Assembly (NCBI GenBank): GCA_017942005.1
Contig: JAGAVJ010000053.1
Coordinates: 101,857-165,856, forward strand
DNA length: 64,000 nucleotides
Origin: Clostridia bacterium
GTDB taxonomy: Bacteria; Bacillota; Clostridia; Oscillospirales; CAG-272
Direction of reading: 5' to 3'
Part shown: positions 43,569-52,376 of the stretch, one piece after another
Layout: each line of letters opens with the position of its first letter
Position numbering within the stretch: the stretch's first letter is position 1
Made by a program: the position numbers and the translations under genes
Notes under the pieces: generated by a model
Told to the model about the DNA's origin: nothing
What the model saw: the letters and a program-made list of their open reading frames with translations, nothing else
Database searches by the model: none

Positions 43569-44997
43569 AATCAAAAAAACAAGAACCATTACAGAAGAAG
43601 AACTGACAGAACAGCGGGGCTATGCAGATCAGATTGCCGCATGGAACCATGCATATGCAAAAGAGACAGGGCTTCATCGCGGATATTACATCCAGACGTT
43701 TGGATGTCAGCAGAATGAAGCGGACAGCGAACGTCTTGCAGGCATGGCGGAAGAAATGGGATATGTCCCAGTGGATACGCCGGATGGCGCCGATTTGATT
43801 TTAATCAATACCTGTGCAGTACGGGAACATGCAGAGGAGCGCGCCCTGTCCATTACAGGGCAGTTCAAGCATCTGAAGGAAAAGAACCCGGAGTTGGTCA
43901 TCGGCATCTGCGGCTGCATGGTGTCACAGGAAAAGCGTAAGGAACGCATCAAGAAAAGCTATCCATATGTCAGTGTTTTATTTGGCACAAGTATGCTGTA
44001 TCGGCTTCCGGAGATACTGTATACATATCTCCATGAAAAAAAGAGACTGTTTTATCTTGATGCAGGGGATTCCGGAAACATTGCAGAAGGTTTGCCTGTG
44101 CGCCGCGGTGACAGCAAGCAGGCGTGGGTTTCCATCATGTATGGGTGCAATAACTTTTGTACGTACTGTATTGTGCCGTATGTGCGGGGAAGGGAACGCA
44201 GCCGTTCTCCTGAAGCGATATTGGAAGAGATTCGTACTTTGATCACAGAAGGGTACAGGGAATTTACACTGCTTGGACAGAATGTCAATTCCTATGGACG
44301 GGACTTGGAAGAAAACATCGATTTTCCAGACCTTTTAGAACGCATCTGCCGGCTGGACGGGGAGTTTCGTGTGCATTTCATGACCAGTCATCCAAAGGAC
44401 GCCACACAAAAGCTGATAGACGTTATGGCGCGCAATGAAAAAGCGGCGAAGCATTTCCACCTGCCGCTGCAATCCGGATCAGACCGTGTGCTTGCGGCAA
44501 TGAACCGCAGATACACAATTGCGCATTATCTTGACATTCTTGCGTATATGCGCGAAAAAATGCCGGATATCACTGTGACGACCGATATCATTGTCGGATT
44601 TCCGGGGGAAACAGAGGAAGAATTCCTCGAAACACTGAACGCAGTGGAACGCGCACGGTATGACCAGATCTTTTCGTTTATCTTTTCTCCGCGGACAGGC
44701 ACGCCTGCTGCCGAAATGGAACAGCTTCCGGAGGACATCAAGCAAAACCGTATGGCGAGACTTTTGGAAACGCAGAATCGGATTATGCTTGAAAAAAATC
44801 GCGCATGCATCGGAAAGGTATATTCGATTCTGGTTGAAGGTGCAAGCCGCGGAGACAAGAGCATGTACGCAGGCAGAACAGAAGGCGGAAAGCTGGTGCA
44901 TTTTCCGGCAGATGAAGCGTTGTCCTTAAGGGGACAGGTGGTAAACGTGAAAATCACAGATGCCGAAACGTACCATTTATGGGGAACAATTTGTTAA
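43561..44997 (+). CDS. miaB: tRNA-2-methylthio-N6-dimethylallyladenosine synthase
   Basis: Radical-SAM enzyme that adds a methylthio group to i6A37 after MiaA (gene at 23133). 478 residues. UPF0004 N-terminal domain with three cluster cysteines (QTFGCQQNEADSE, NTCAVREHAEERA, GICGCMVS), radical-SAM core Cys196-x3-Cys200-x2-Cys203 (CNNFCTYC), GYREFTLLGQNVNSYG, HFHLPLQSGSDRVLAAMNR, TTDIIVGFPGETEEEF, and a C-terminal TRAM domain (~415-478). Overlaps the upstream gene's stop and ends just before ylbF (32-base gap), an arrangement found in many Bacillota (miaB-ymcA/ylbF-mutS). Confidence 0.97.
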   Translation: MSEIKKTRTITEEELTEQRGYADQIAAWNHAYAKETGLHRGYYIQTFGCQQNEADSERLAGMAEEMGYVPVDTPDGADLILINTCAVREHAEERALSITGQFKHLKEKNPELVIGICGCMVSQEKRKERIKKSYPYVSVLFGTSMLYRLPEILYTYLHEKKRLFYLDAGDSGNIAEGLPVRRGDSKQAWVSIMYGCNNFCTYCIVPYVRGRERSRSPEAILEEIRTLITEGYREFTLLGQNVNSYGRDLEENIDFPDLLERICRLDGEFRVHFMTSHPKDATQKLIDVMARNEKAAKHFHLPLQSGSDRVLAAMNRRYTIAHYLDILAYMREKMPDITVTTDIIVGFPGETEEEFLETLNAVERARYDQIFSFIFSPRTGTPAAEMEQLPEDIKQNRMARLLETQNRIMLEKNRACIGKVYSILVEGASRGDKSMYAGRTEGGKLVHFPADEALSLRGQVVNVKITDAETYHLWGTIC

Positions 44998-45029
44998 ACA
45001 AAACGTATGAAATCAAAGGAGTTATGATG

Positions 45030-45425
45030 ATGGATCGTATTATGGAGCTTGCCGGCGAGCTTGGCCGCGCAATCAAGGAAGACGCAAGACTGAAACGCAT
45101 GAACGCAGCAACCGAGGCGTACCAGAGTGACGCCGATCTCCAGTATAAAATGGCGGAGTACAATGTACAGACCCTTGCTTTGACCGAAGAATATAAGAAA
45201 GAAGAAAAGGACATGGAGGTCATCCATGCCATTGAGCAGCGAATCAATACGCTGTATGATGAAATTTCCAAGCTGCCTGTCATGGTGGAGTACAATGCGG
45301 CACAGGAAGAAGTCAATGCATTTATGAACCATGTCAATGAAGAAATCACATTCCAGATTACCGGTGAAAGACCGTCTGAGAGCAATTGTACGCACGATTG
45401 CTCCACATGTAAGGGCTGTCATTAA
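45030..45425 (+). CDS. YlbF/YmcA family protein with cysteine tail
   Basis: About 131 residues, a helical YlbF/YmcA (RicF/RicA) domain across residues 1-115 and a C-terminal tail with four cysteines spaced C-x3-C-x2-C-x2-C. In B. subtilis RicA, RicF and RicT form a complex with Fe-S clusters that supports RNase Y action, sporulation and competence. Here the extra cysteines could hold a cluster or zinc. Three consecutive ATGs occur; 45030 is placed 9 bases after SD AAAGGA and is preferred to 45024. Sits between miaB and mutS, the usual ymcA-mutS order. Confidence 0.85.
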   Translation: MDRIMELAGELGRAIKEDARLKRMNAATEAYQSDADLQYKMAEYNVQTLALTEEYKKEEKDMEVIHAIEQRINTLYDEISKLPVMVEYNAAQEEVNAFMNHVNEEITFQITGERPSESNCTHDCSTCKGCH

Positions 45426-45439
45426 AAGAGGATCGGAAG

Positions 45440-45562
45440 GCGGGAACGGATTGACCACTGTATTTGTCAATCTGTGTCCCGGCGGTGATCACTGCGCGAA
45501 GATACTTTTATATCTCTTATGTATTCACCCGCGTCTCTCGGCGCAATTTGCGCCGGGTTTCT
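45440..45562 (+). terminator. Structured 3' region and terminator after ylbF
   Basis: A long hairpin (GGGAAC and GGATTGAC pairing with GTCAATC and TGTGTCCC, ~45440-45480) is followed by CGGCGC/GCGCCG (45539-45555) and GGTTTCTTTTA. The second is probably the terminator. Another 70 bases lead to the mutS SD, with no gene in between. Confidence 0.5.
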
Positions 45563-45629
45563 TTTACGTTCGGTAAGCTGAAAAACAAAACAGCGATTTT
45601 TTATCAATTGAAACACACCGTAATTCCAC

Positions 45630-45693
45630 AAGAAAGGAAACACTTGCATTGTTCAAGCATGGAATGTCTTCCACATTGGAACAATGCAAAGGT
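45630..45693 (+). promoter_or_regulatory. SD/stem-loop leader of mutS
   Basis: SD AAGAAAGGA (45630-45638), five bases, then a perfect 11-bp stem TTGCATTGTTC (45644-45654) with GAACAATGCAA (45679-45689) enclosing AATGT/ACATT, four bases, ATG GTC ATC ATG. If looped out, SD to the first ATG is 9 bases, the optimum. Without folding the SD would be 55 bases away. Best single example of the leader family. Confidence 0.65.
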
Positions 45694-48345
45694 ATGGTCA
45701 TCATGGCAGTTACGCCGTTTATGCAGCAATATTTGGAAATCAAGGAAAAATATAAGGATTATGTGCTGTTTTTCCGTCTTGGAGATTTTTATGAAATGTT
45801 CAACGAGGATGCGCTGCTTGTTTCACGGGAGCTTGAACTGACTCTGACCGGACGCGACTGCGGAGAAGAGGAACGTGCGCCGATGTGCGGGATCCCGTAT
45901 CATTCTGCGGAATCCTATATTGGACGTTTGATTGCGAAAGGGTATAAAATCGCCATTTGTGAGCAGCTGGAAGATCCGGCACTTGTCAAAGGCCTGGTCA
46001 AACGCGATGTGGTGCGGATTATCACACCGGGAACATTGATCGAAAATTCCATGCTGGATGAGAGGGCAAACAACTATCTGTGTGCGGTGTTTGCAGAAGA
46101 CGGCGGGATGAGCGCAGCCTTTATCGACATTTCTACCGGTGAAATGCATGCAACCGCATCGGAAGGTGAAGAAGCTGAAACCTATATCACCAATGAGCTT
46201 GGCGCATATGCCCCGCGGGAGGTTTTGCTCAATGTATCGAAAACCGCATATTCAAAGCTCGGCGCATTTCTCTGCGACCGGCTGCATGCGATGGTGGAGG
46301 ACGGCGTCTCCTACCGATTTGAAGGCGCCGCAGAGCGTGTCAGACGGCAGTTCCCCGACAAAATACAGGAGATACCGGACGGTGCGCGCGGAAAACGAAT
46401 GGTTGCCGCCGTCGGCGCACTGCTTGACTATGTTGCGGAAACACAAAAAACAGATATTTCCTATATCCGCAAGCTGAATCTGTATTACAACGGACAGTAT
46501 ATGGAAATGGATGTCAACACCCGCCGCAACTTGGAGCTTTGTGAAACCATGCGGCAGAAAGAACGCCGCGGCAGTCTTTTATGGGTACTTGACCGGACAC
46601 GCACCGCAATGGGTGCGCGCAATCTGCGCAAATGGGTGGAAATGCCCCTGACCGACGTTAAGCAGATTCACCGCAGACAACAGGCGGTACAGTCGCTTTA
46701 TGATCATTATATGGAACGGGAGGAAATCGGTCTCCATCTGAAAGATGTTTTGGATTTGGAACGGTTGATTACGCGAATTGTCTATAATACGGCAGGACCA
46801 AAGGACATGCGTGCCATTGCCAATACCATCGCCGTCATTCCGCCGATTCGTGCTCTGCTTGCGGAGCTTAACTGTCCAGAGCTGTTATGCATTCGAGAAG
46901 AACTTGACGATTTGCAGGATTTATATACGTTGATTGACCGTGCCATATGTGAAGACCCGCCGTTTTCTGTGCGGGAAGGCGGTTTTATCCGTGACGGGTA
47001 TGCAAAGGAAGTCGATGCTCTGCGTGACATCTTAAACGACGGCAGTACATGGAAATCCAAAATTGAAGAGGAAGAGCGGGCAGCAACTGGTATTCCAAAG
47101 CTGAAAATCGGGTACAACAAGGTTTTCGGATATTACATAGAAGTCACAAATTCCTATAAATCGCTGGTTCCGGATCGGTATATCCGCAAACAGACGTTAA
47201 GCGGCAGTGAACGGTATATTACGCAGGAATTGAAGGATATGGAAGCCACGGTCCTCGGTGCCAAAGACAAGAACTATGCGCTGGAGTATGAATTGTTCCA
47301 GGAAATACGCGAAACGCTGTGCACACAAGTAGAACGGATTCAGAAATCGGCAGCACTGCTTGCCGATATTGATGCGTACAGTTCTCTTGCAGAGGCTGCC
47401 AACCGGAACCATTATGTTTGCCCGGAGGTGGATGAAAGCGATGTCATTGATATTCGTGACGGCAGACATCCGGTTGTCGAAAAATTCGCCGGCGACAACT
47501 ATTTTGTGCCGAACGATACGCTGCTTGACAACGATGTACACCGCCTTGCGCTGATTACAGGACCGAATATGGCAGGAAAATCCACCTATATGCGGCAAGT
47601 GGCGCTGATTACCGTAATGGCACAGATCGGGTCGTTTGTTCCGGCAAAAAGCGCTCGTATCGGTGTGGTGGACCGTGTGTTTACCCGTGTTGGTGCATCT
47701 GACGACCTTGCATCCGGGCAGTCAACCTTTATGCTGGAAATGACGGAGGTTGCGTATATTTTGGCGCATGCCACACGGAAGAGTTTGATCATCTATGACG
47801 AAATCGGTCGCGGTACCAGTACATATGACGGCATGAGTATTGCCCGCGCCGTGTTGGAATACACGCTTGGTAAAAAAATCGGCGCCAAAACACTGTTTGC
47901 GACCCATTATCACGAACTGACGGAAATTGAAGGTCAGCTGACCGGTGTGGTGAACTATAATATTGCGGCAAAGAAAAAGGGTGACGATATCATCTTTTTG
48001 CGAAAGATTGTGCCGGGGGCGGCAGACGACAGCTACGGTATTGAAGTTGCGAAGCTGGCGGGAATTCCAAATGAGGTCATCAAACGTTCCAAAGAGGTTC
48101 TGCTTCAGTTGGATGCCGGAAAAGAGGTCAAAGTGCGCGGCAGAAAAAAGCTTGTGCCGATGGAAGAACAATGTTCCATGGATTTTGATGCGGCAATAGA
48201 CGCCCCATGTGCCGATGGCGGAGATATCGATTATCAGGCGCAGGAGATGAAAAAGCGAATTCAAGATACCGATATCAATTCTCTGACGCCCATGGCAGCG
48301 TTGAATTTGCTGTACGAATTAAAAAATATGGTGACAGAAGTCTGA
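45694..48345 (+). CDS. mutS: DNA mismatch repair protein MutS
   Basis: Binds base mismatches as a dimer and signals to MutL. About 883 residues. N-terminal mismatch-recognition domain with the Phe-x-Glu in GDFYEMF (residues ~29-35), connector, core and clamp domains, then the ATPase: Walker A TGPNMAGKS near residue 622, LASGQSTFMLEM, Walker B DEIGRGTSTYDG and ATHYHELTE. The start could be the first ATG of the block (45694, M-V-I-M-A-V) or the next (45703, M-A-V-T-P-F), the latter matching usual MutS N-termini. mutL follows 100 bases later. Confidence 0.97.
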   Translation: MVIMAVTPFMQQYLEIKEKYKDYVLFFRLGDFYEMFNEDALLVSRELELTLTGRDCGEEERAPMCGIPYHSAESYIGRLIAKGYKIAICEQLEDPALVKGLVKRDVVRIITPGTLIENSMLDERANNYLCAVFAEDGGMSAAFIDISTGEMHATASEGEEAETYITNELGAYAPREVLLNVSKTAYSKLGAFLCDRLHAMVEDGVSYRFEGAAERVRRQFPDKIQEIPDGARGKRMVAAVGALLDYVAETQKTDISYIRKLNLYYNGQYMEMDVNTRRNLELCETMRQKERRGSLLWVLDRTRTAMGARNLRKWVEMPLTDVKQIHRRQQAVQSLYDHYMEREEIGLHLKDVLDLERLITRIVYNTAGPKDMRAIANTIAVIPPIRALLAELNCPELLCIREELDDLQDLYTLIDRAICEDPPFSVREGGFIRDGYAKEVDALRDILNDGSTWKSKIEEEERAATGIPKLKIGYNKVFGYYIEVTNSYKSLVPDRYIRKQTLSGSERYITQELKDMEATVLGAKDKNYALEYELFQEIRETLCTQVERIQKSAALLADIDAYSSLAEAANRNHYVCPEVDESDVIDIRDGRHPVVEKFAGDNYFVPNDTLLDNDVHRLALITGPNMAGKSTYMRQVALITVMAQIGSFVPAKSARIGVVDRVFTRVGASDDLASGQSTFMLEMTEVAYILAHATRKSLIIYDEIGRGTSTYDGMSIARAVLEYTLGKKIGAKTLFATHYHELTEIEGQLTGVVNYNIAAKKKGDDIIFLRKIVPGAADDSYGIEVAKLAGIPNEVIKRSKEVLLQLDAGKEVKVRGRKKLVPMEEQCSMDFDAAIDAPCADGGDIDYQAQEMKKRIQDTDINSLTPMAALNLLYELKNMVTEV

Positions 48346-48445
48346 AAACGGTATGGCGTCGATGAGGTGCCGTCCATCGCGCGATGTCATCCCGCCTGTG
48401 GCGGCGGTCGGTTAATAGAAATTTTTGGAGAGGAGAAGACGACGC

Positions 48446-50647
48446 ATGGGACAAATTCATGTTCTTGATTTTCATGTCGCAAATCTGATCGCGGCTGGGG
48501 AAGTGGTGGACCGTCCGGCGTCCGTAGTCAAAGAACTGCTTGAAAATGCAATTGATGCAGGCGGCGATACCATCACTGTTGAAATCAAACGCGGCGGCGT
48601 TTCGTTCATCCGCGTTTCGGATAACGGATGCGGGATGTCGCGTGAAGATGTTCCAATTGCACTGAAGCGGCATGCGACAAGTAAAATCAAGGACGCGCAG
48701 GATCTTGACACCATTGCGACACTTGGGTTTCGAGGGGAAGCGCTTGCGGCAATTTCCTCTGTATCACAGCTGCGTATCATGACCAAACGCCGTGAGGATG
48801 CAACCGGAACGATGATGGAATCGTCCGGCGGCAGAGTGCTTTCTGTGTCGGACGCAGGCTGCCCTGAGGGGACAACGGTCATTGTGGAAAATCTGTTTTT
48901 CAATACGCCTGCACGGTTGAAATTCTTGAAAAAGGACGGTACGGAAGCCGCAAACGTGGCAGCCTATGTGGAAAAGATCGCACTGTCCCATCCGGAAATT
49001 ACCCTTCGTTTTATTACGGATGGGGAACTGAAATACGCAACCGTAGGGGATAACAACCGCCGCAGTACGATATATGCGATTCTTGGTCGTGATTTTTCAA
49101 AAAAAATGCTGGAAATCAACGGTGGATTTGACGGCATTGCCATATCCGGTTTTATTGGCACACCGGAAAATATCCGCGGAAACCGGAATTTGCAGATTTT
49201 CTTTATCAACAATCGGTTTATTCGCTCAAAAACCATCTCTGCAGCCCTGGAACAGGCGTTTACGACCTATATCCCAAGTGAAAAATTCCCTTGTGCGGTG
49301 CTGTATCTGAGAATGAATCCGACGACGGTGGATGTCAATGTGCATCCGGCAAAGCTGGAAGTGAAATTTTCCAATGAACGTGCGGTGTTTGAATCGGTGT
49401 ATTATGCTGTGCGTGGCGCGCTTGAACAGAATTTATCACGTCCGGAAATGAAATGGTCGGATGCGATGGAAACCCTTCAGACACAAAAAAAGCAGGAACA
49501 GAGAGAAACCGTCAATGCATTTACCGCCGGAAAAGAAGGCAGCGGCGGAGAGGGATCAAAGGCAGACAGCCTTATGCGGCGTACCGTTTGGGAAGGGGCG
49601 GCGGAAAATCAGAACGCAGAGACAGCGCTTTCCGCAATGACAAAGGAGACAGAACGCTATTCGGAAAAAGATCATGTCACCGTGGAGCCGCTGTTTGCAG
49701 AGGATATGCCGATGTCCATACCCGGTCATATCAAAGAAATGTTTGCGGAAAAAGCAATGCCTGATGCAGAATCCGATCAAAACAAAGACCGTACAGAAGA
49801 CTGTGAAGCATCCGCGACAGACAACGCAGCGAATCAAACACAGACGGCGGCATCTGCTGTGATTGAAACCCCAAAAGAAGAAATTCTGAAAGCAGAAGCA
49901 GCGTCCGTTCCTTCCGTGTCATGCTGTATCAACGAACCGGTTTCTGTGCAGGCGCCGCAGTCGGCGGGAGAAATTATATTCCCGCCGCCAAAAGATGCAG
50001 AAAAGGAACCACCGCAAAATGAACCTGCAAAGACAGAACATATCCGCAAGCCGGAGGAGAAAGCGTCGTACCGTATTGTCGGCGAGGTGTTTCAGTGCTA
50101 CGTGATCCTGGAAGCGGAAAATACAATGTATCTGGTAGATAAGCATGCGGCGCATGAACGCATTCTCTTTGAATCGTTCAAAGCCTGCGGAAAACAGATC
50201 GGTGCGCAGCATGGTGAGCAGATACTGTTAATGCCGCTCATTGTTCCGCTTTCCACAGATGAGATGGCAACCGTGGAAGACTTTCGTGAGGAGTTAATGG
50301 CGGCAGGCTATGCATTTGATATGCAAGCGCATGCGGTACATATCACGCAGGTACCTTCTTTTTTAGATACCGCGGAAGCAAAAGACGCATTTTGTGAAGC
50401 GGTCACACATCTGACAGAAAACAGCGGAACGCCGCTTTTGACGCGGGAGCAGAAATATGAAAAAGCATTGTTTCAGGCTTCCTGCAAAGCGGCAATCAAA
50501 GCCGGACGTAAATATGACGAGGCGCATCTCCGCTGGATTTGCGACCGCGTCATGAATGACCCGGAAATACGGTACTGTCCGCACGGCAGACCGGTCTGCT
50601 TTGAAATGACAAAATCTGCCATTGAAAGCCGGTTTGGCAGAACCTGA
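48446..50647 (+). CDS. mutL: DNA mismatch repair protein MutL
   Basis: About 733 residues. GHKL ATPase N-terminal domain (ANLIAAGEVVDRPASVVKELLENAIDAG; GxGxxG DNGCGMS; LGFRGEALASI-type GFRGEALAAI). The C-terminal domain carries the endonuclease metal motif in DKHAAHERILFE (the DQHA-x2-E-x4-E class) and CPHGRP, so it is the nicking MutL type used by bacteria without MutH. A long, acidic, Glu/Ala-rich linker (~335-545) is larger than usual. ATG 48446 follows GGAGAGGAG at ~7 bases. The 100-base gap after mutS contains GC-rich inverted sequences (GCCGTCC, GGCGGC). Confidence 0.96.
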   Translation: MGQIHVLDFHVANLIAAGEVVDRPASVVKELLENAIDAGGDTITVEIKRGGVSFIRVSDNGCGMSREDVPIALKRHATSKIKDAQDLDTIATLGFRGEALAAISSVSQLRIMTKRREDATGTMMESSGGRVLSVSDAGCPEGTTVIVENLFFNTPARLKFLKKDGTEAANVAAYVEKIALSHPEITLRFITDGELKYATVGDNNRRSTIYAILGRDFSKKMLEINGGFDGIAISGFIGTPENIRGNRNLQIFFINNRFIRSKTISAALEQAFTTYIPSEKFPCAVLYLRMNPTTVDVNVHPAKLEVKFSNERAVFESVYYAVRGALEQNLSRPEMKWSDAMETLQTQKKQEQRETVNAFTAGKEGSGGEGSKADSLMRRTVWEGAAENQNAETALSAMTKETERYSEKDHVTVEPLFAEDMPMSIPGHIKEMFAEKAMPDAESDQNKDRTEDCEASATDNAANQTQTAASAVIETPKEEILKAEAASVPSVSCCINEPVSVQAPQSAGEIIFPPPKDAEKEPPQNEPAKTEHIRKPEEKASYRIVGEVFQCYVILEAENTMYLVDKHAAHERILFESFKACGKQIGAQHGEQILLMPLIVPLSTDEMATVEDFREELMAAGYAFDMQAHAVHITQVPSFLDTAEAKDAFCEAVTHLTENSGTPLLTREQKYEKALFQASCKAAIKAGRKYDEAHLRWICDRVMNDPEIRYCPHGRPVCFEMTKSAIESRFGRT

Positions 50648-50654
50648 TCTCGCA

Positions 50655-50772
50655 TGAGCATGATGAAAATGCGCTGTGTCATTTGTTCATTTTCCCCAGA
50701 TAAAAGTTTTTTGAAAGGGGTTTGGGGAAAAGCTTTTTTTCAAAAAAGTTTTCCCCATAAATTTAACGAGCG
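50655..50772 (+). repeat. Miniature inverted-repeat element, copy C (right half retained)
   Basis: Right half GAAAGGGGTTTGGGGAAAAG, T-run, CAAAAAA, GTTTTCCCC (50713-50757) is nearly the same as in copy A and folds into a long hairpin. The left end GCATGAGCATGATG resembles the family terminus. Sits between mutL and tgt. Confidence 0.6.
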
Positions 50773-50806
50773 CACGGCAAAAAGACTTTGAAAGGATATT
50801 TGTCCA

Positions 50807-51967
50807 ATGAAAAAACCGTTTCAACCCAAATTTGAATTGTTAAAGACGGAGGGAAATGCAAGACGCGGACGATTTCATACCGTTCACGGCGTCATTGAAA
50901 CGCCGGTTTTTATGAATGTCGGAACATCTGCTGCCATCAAAGGCGGTATTTCTACCGAGGATTTGTATGAGGTCGGCTGTCAGGTAGAGCTTTCCAACAC
51001 CTATCATCTGCATGTCAGACCGGGAGACGATATCATCCATGATATGGGCGGTATCCATAAATTTTTCAACTGGGAACGTCCGGTTTTGACAGACTCCGGT
51101 GGATTTCAGGTTTTTTCACTGGCGAAACTGCGGAAAATAGGCGAAGAAGGCGTACATTTTCAGTCCCATGTAGACGGCAGACATATTTTTATGGGCCCGG
51201 AGGAAAGCATGCGGATTCAATCCAATCTGGCTTCCACCATTGCCATGGCGTTTGACGAATGCATCGAAAATCCTTCTCCATATCCGTATGTCAAACAGTC
51301 GATTGCACGTACCACACGCTGGCTGTATCGCTGCAAGGCAGAACTTGACCGACTGAATCAATTGGAAAGGACGATCAATCCTTCCCAACTGCTGTTCGGC
51401 ATCAATCAGGGGGGAACCTATCGTGATCTGCGTGTTGAACATATGAAGCAGATTGCGGAATTGGAGCTTCCCGGATATGCCATCGGCGGACTTGCTGTCA
51501 GAGAACCGGCGGAGGTCATGTACGATATCATCGAAACACTTCATCCGGTCATGCCGAAGGAGAAACCCCGCTATCTGATGGGCGTTGGTACGCCGCAGAA
51601 CATTGTGGAAGGGGTATACCGCGGTGTGGACTTTTTTGACTGTGTTATGCCGTCAAGAAATGCACGGCACGGTTATCTGTTTACATGGCACGGCACCATG
51701 AATATTTTAAATAAAAAGTTTGAACGTGATACACGCCCGATTGATGAAGGATGCGGATGCCCCGCCTGCCGCAGCTACAGCCGCGGATATATCCGACATC
51801 TTTTGAAAGCGCAGGAGATGCTCGGTATGCGCCTGGCGGTATTGCACAACCTGTATTTTTATAATGATTTAATGGCAAAAATCCGTCGGGCACTGGATGA
51901 AGGACGGTATGAGGCATTTTACAGACAGTACCATGAATTGCTTGCCACACGTCCTGATTATACATAA
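50807..51967 (+). CDS. tgt: tRNA-guanine transglycosylase
   Basis: Replaces guanine 34 by preQ1 (7-aminomethyl-7-deazaguanine) in GUN anticodons; QueA (24113) follows in the pathway. 386 residues, standard size. DSGGFQVFSLAKLRKI contains Asp96, the general acid/base region, GGLAVRE and the nucleophile region DCVMPSRNARHG, and the zinc site CGCPACRSYSRGYIRHLL. SD AAAGGA at 11 bases. Flanked on both sides by miniature inverted-repeat elements. Confidence 0.97.
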   Translation: MKKPFQPKFELLKTEGNARRGRFHTVHGVIETPVFMNVGTSAAIKGGISTEDLYEVGCQVELSNTYHLHVRPGDDIIHDMGGIHKFFNWERPVLTDSGGFQVFSLAKLRKIGEEGVHFQSHVDGRHIFMGPEESMRIQSNLASTIAMAFDECIENPSPYPYVKQSIARTTRWLYRCKAELDRLNQLERTINPSQLLFGINQGGTYRDLRVEHMKQIAELELPGYAIGGLAVREPAEVMYDIIETLHPVMPKEKPRYLMGVGTPQNIVEGVYRGVDFFDCVMPSRNARHGYLFTWHGTMNILNKKFERDTRPIDEGCGCPACRSYSRGYIRHLLKAQEMLGMRLAVLHNLYFYNDLMAKIRRALDEGRYEAFYRQYHELLATRPDYT

Positions 51968-51974
51968 ATAATGA

Positions 51975-52200
51975 GAGTTCGATGAGTACGCGCTCTTGGG
52001 GATTTTTTGAAAAAAATCCCCGCTGCTTAGGCATCCCCAAAAAACTTTCACACGAATAACCTGACAATGTATTGTGCAAATATGACAGAAATATACAAAC
52101 TTTTTGTTGTTTTATCTAATGTAAGTTTTTGGAAGAGGGGAAAGAGAAAGGGGAAAATCTTTTTTGGGGGAAAAGTTTTCCCCATAAATCCATCGAACTC
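51975..52200 (+). repeat. Miniature inverted-repeat element, copy D
   Basis: Ends GAGTTCGATG (51975-51984) and CATCGAACTC (52191-52200) form a perfect 10-bp terminal inverted repeat. The core (51985-52107) is almost identical to copy B. The 409-base gap between tgt and spoIIIAA holds this element and the terminator below. Confidence 0.78.
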
Positions 52201-52272
52201 GCGTTAAATAAAAGAATCCAAGCAGAGACTTCATCTGCAATAAAACACATTTTATATACAGCATGGAAAAAA

Positions 52273-52311
52273 GACCTGTCCACAAAAACGTGGTGGACGG
52301 GTCTTTTTTTC
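52273..52311. terminator. Terminator before the spoIIIA operon
   Basis: Stem GACCTGTCCAC (52273-52283) with GTGGACGGGTC (52293-52303), A-run before, T-run TTTTTTT after: a strong bidirectional terminator that isolates spoIIIA from tgt. Downstream I see no definite sigma-E promoter, although a mother-cell promoter is expected here. Confidence 0.85.
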
Positions 52312-52376
52312 TTTTGTCTTGCATAAGATAATGACATCCAAAGCAAAGAAGCGAAAACAGGGGAAGTGAAATTACC

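Noticed and set aside
45426..45629. Riboswitch in the gap before mutS
   Set aside because: It folds into stable stems, but no known aptamer core was recognised and it lies behind ylbF as a 3' region.
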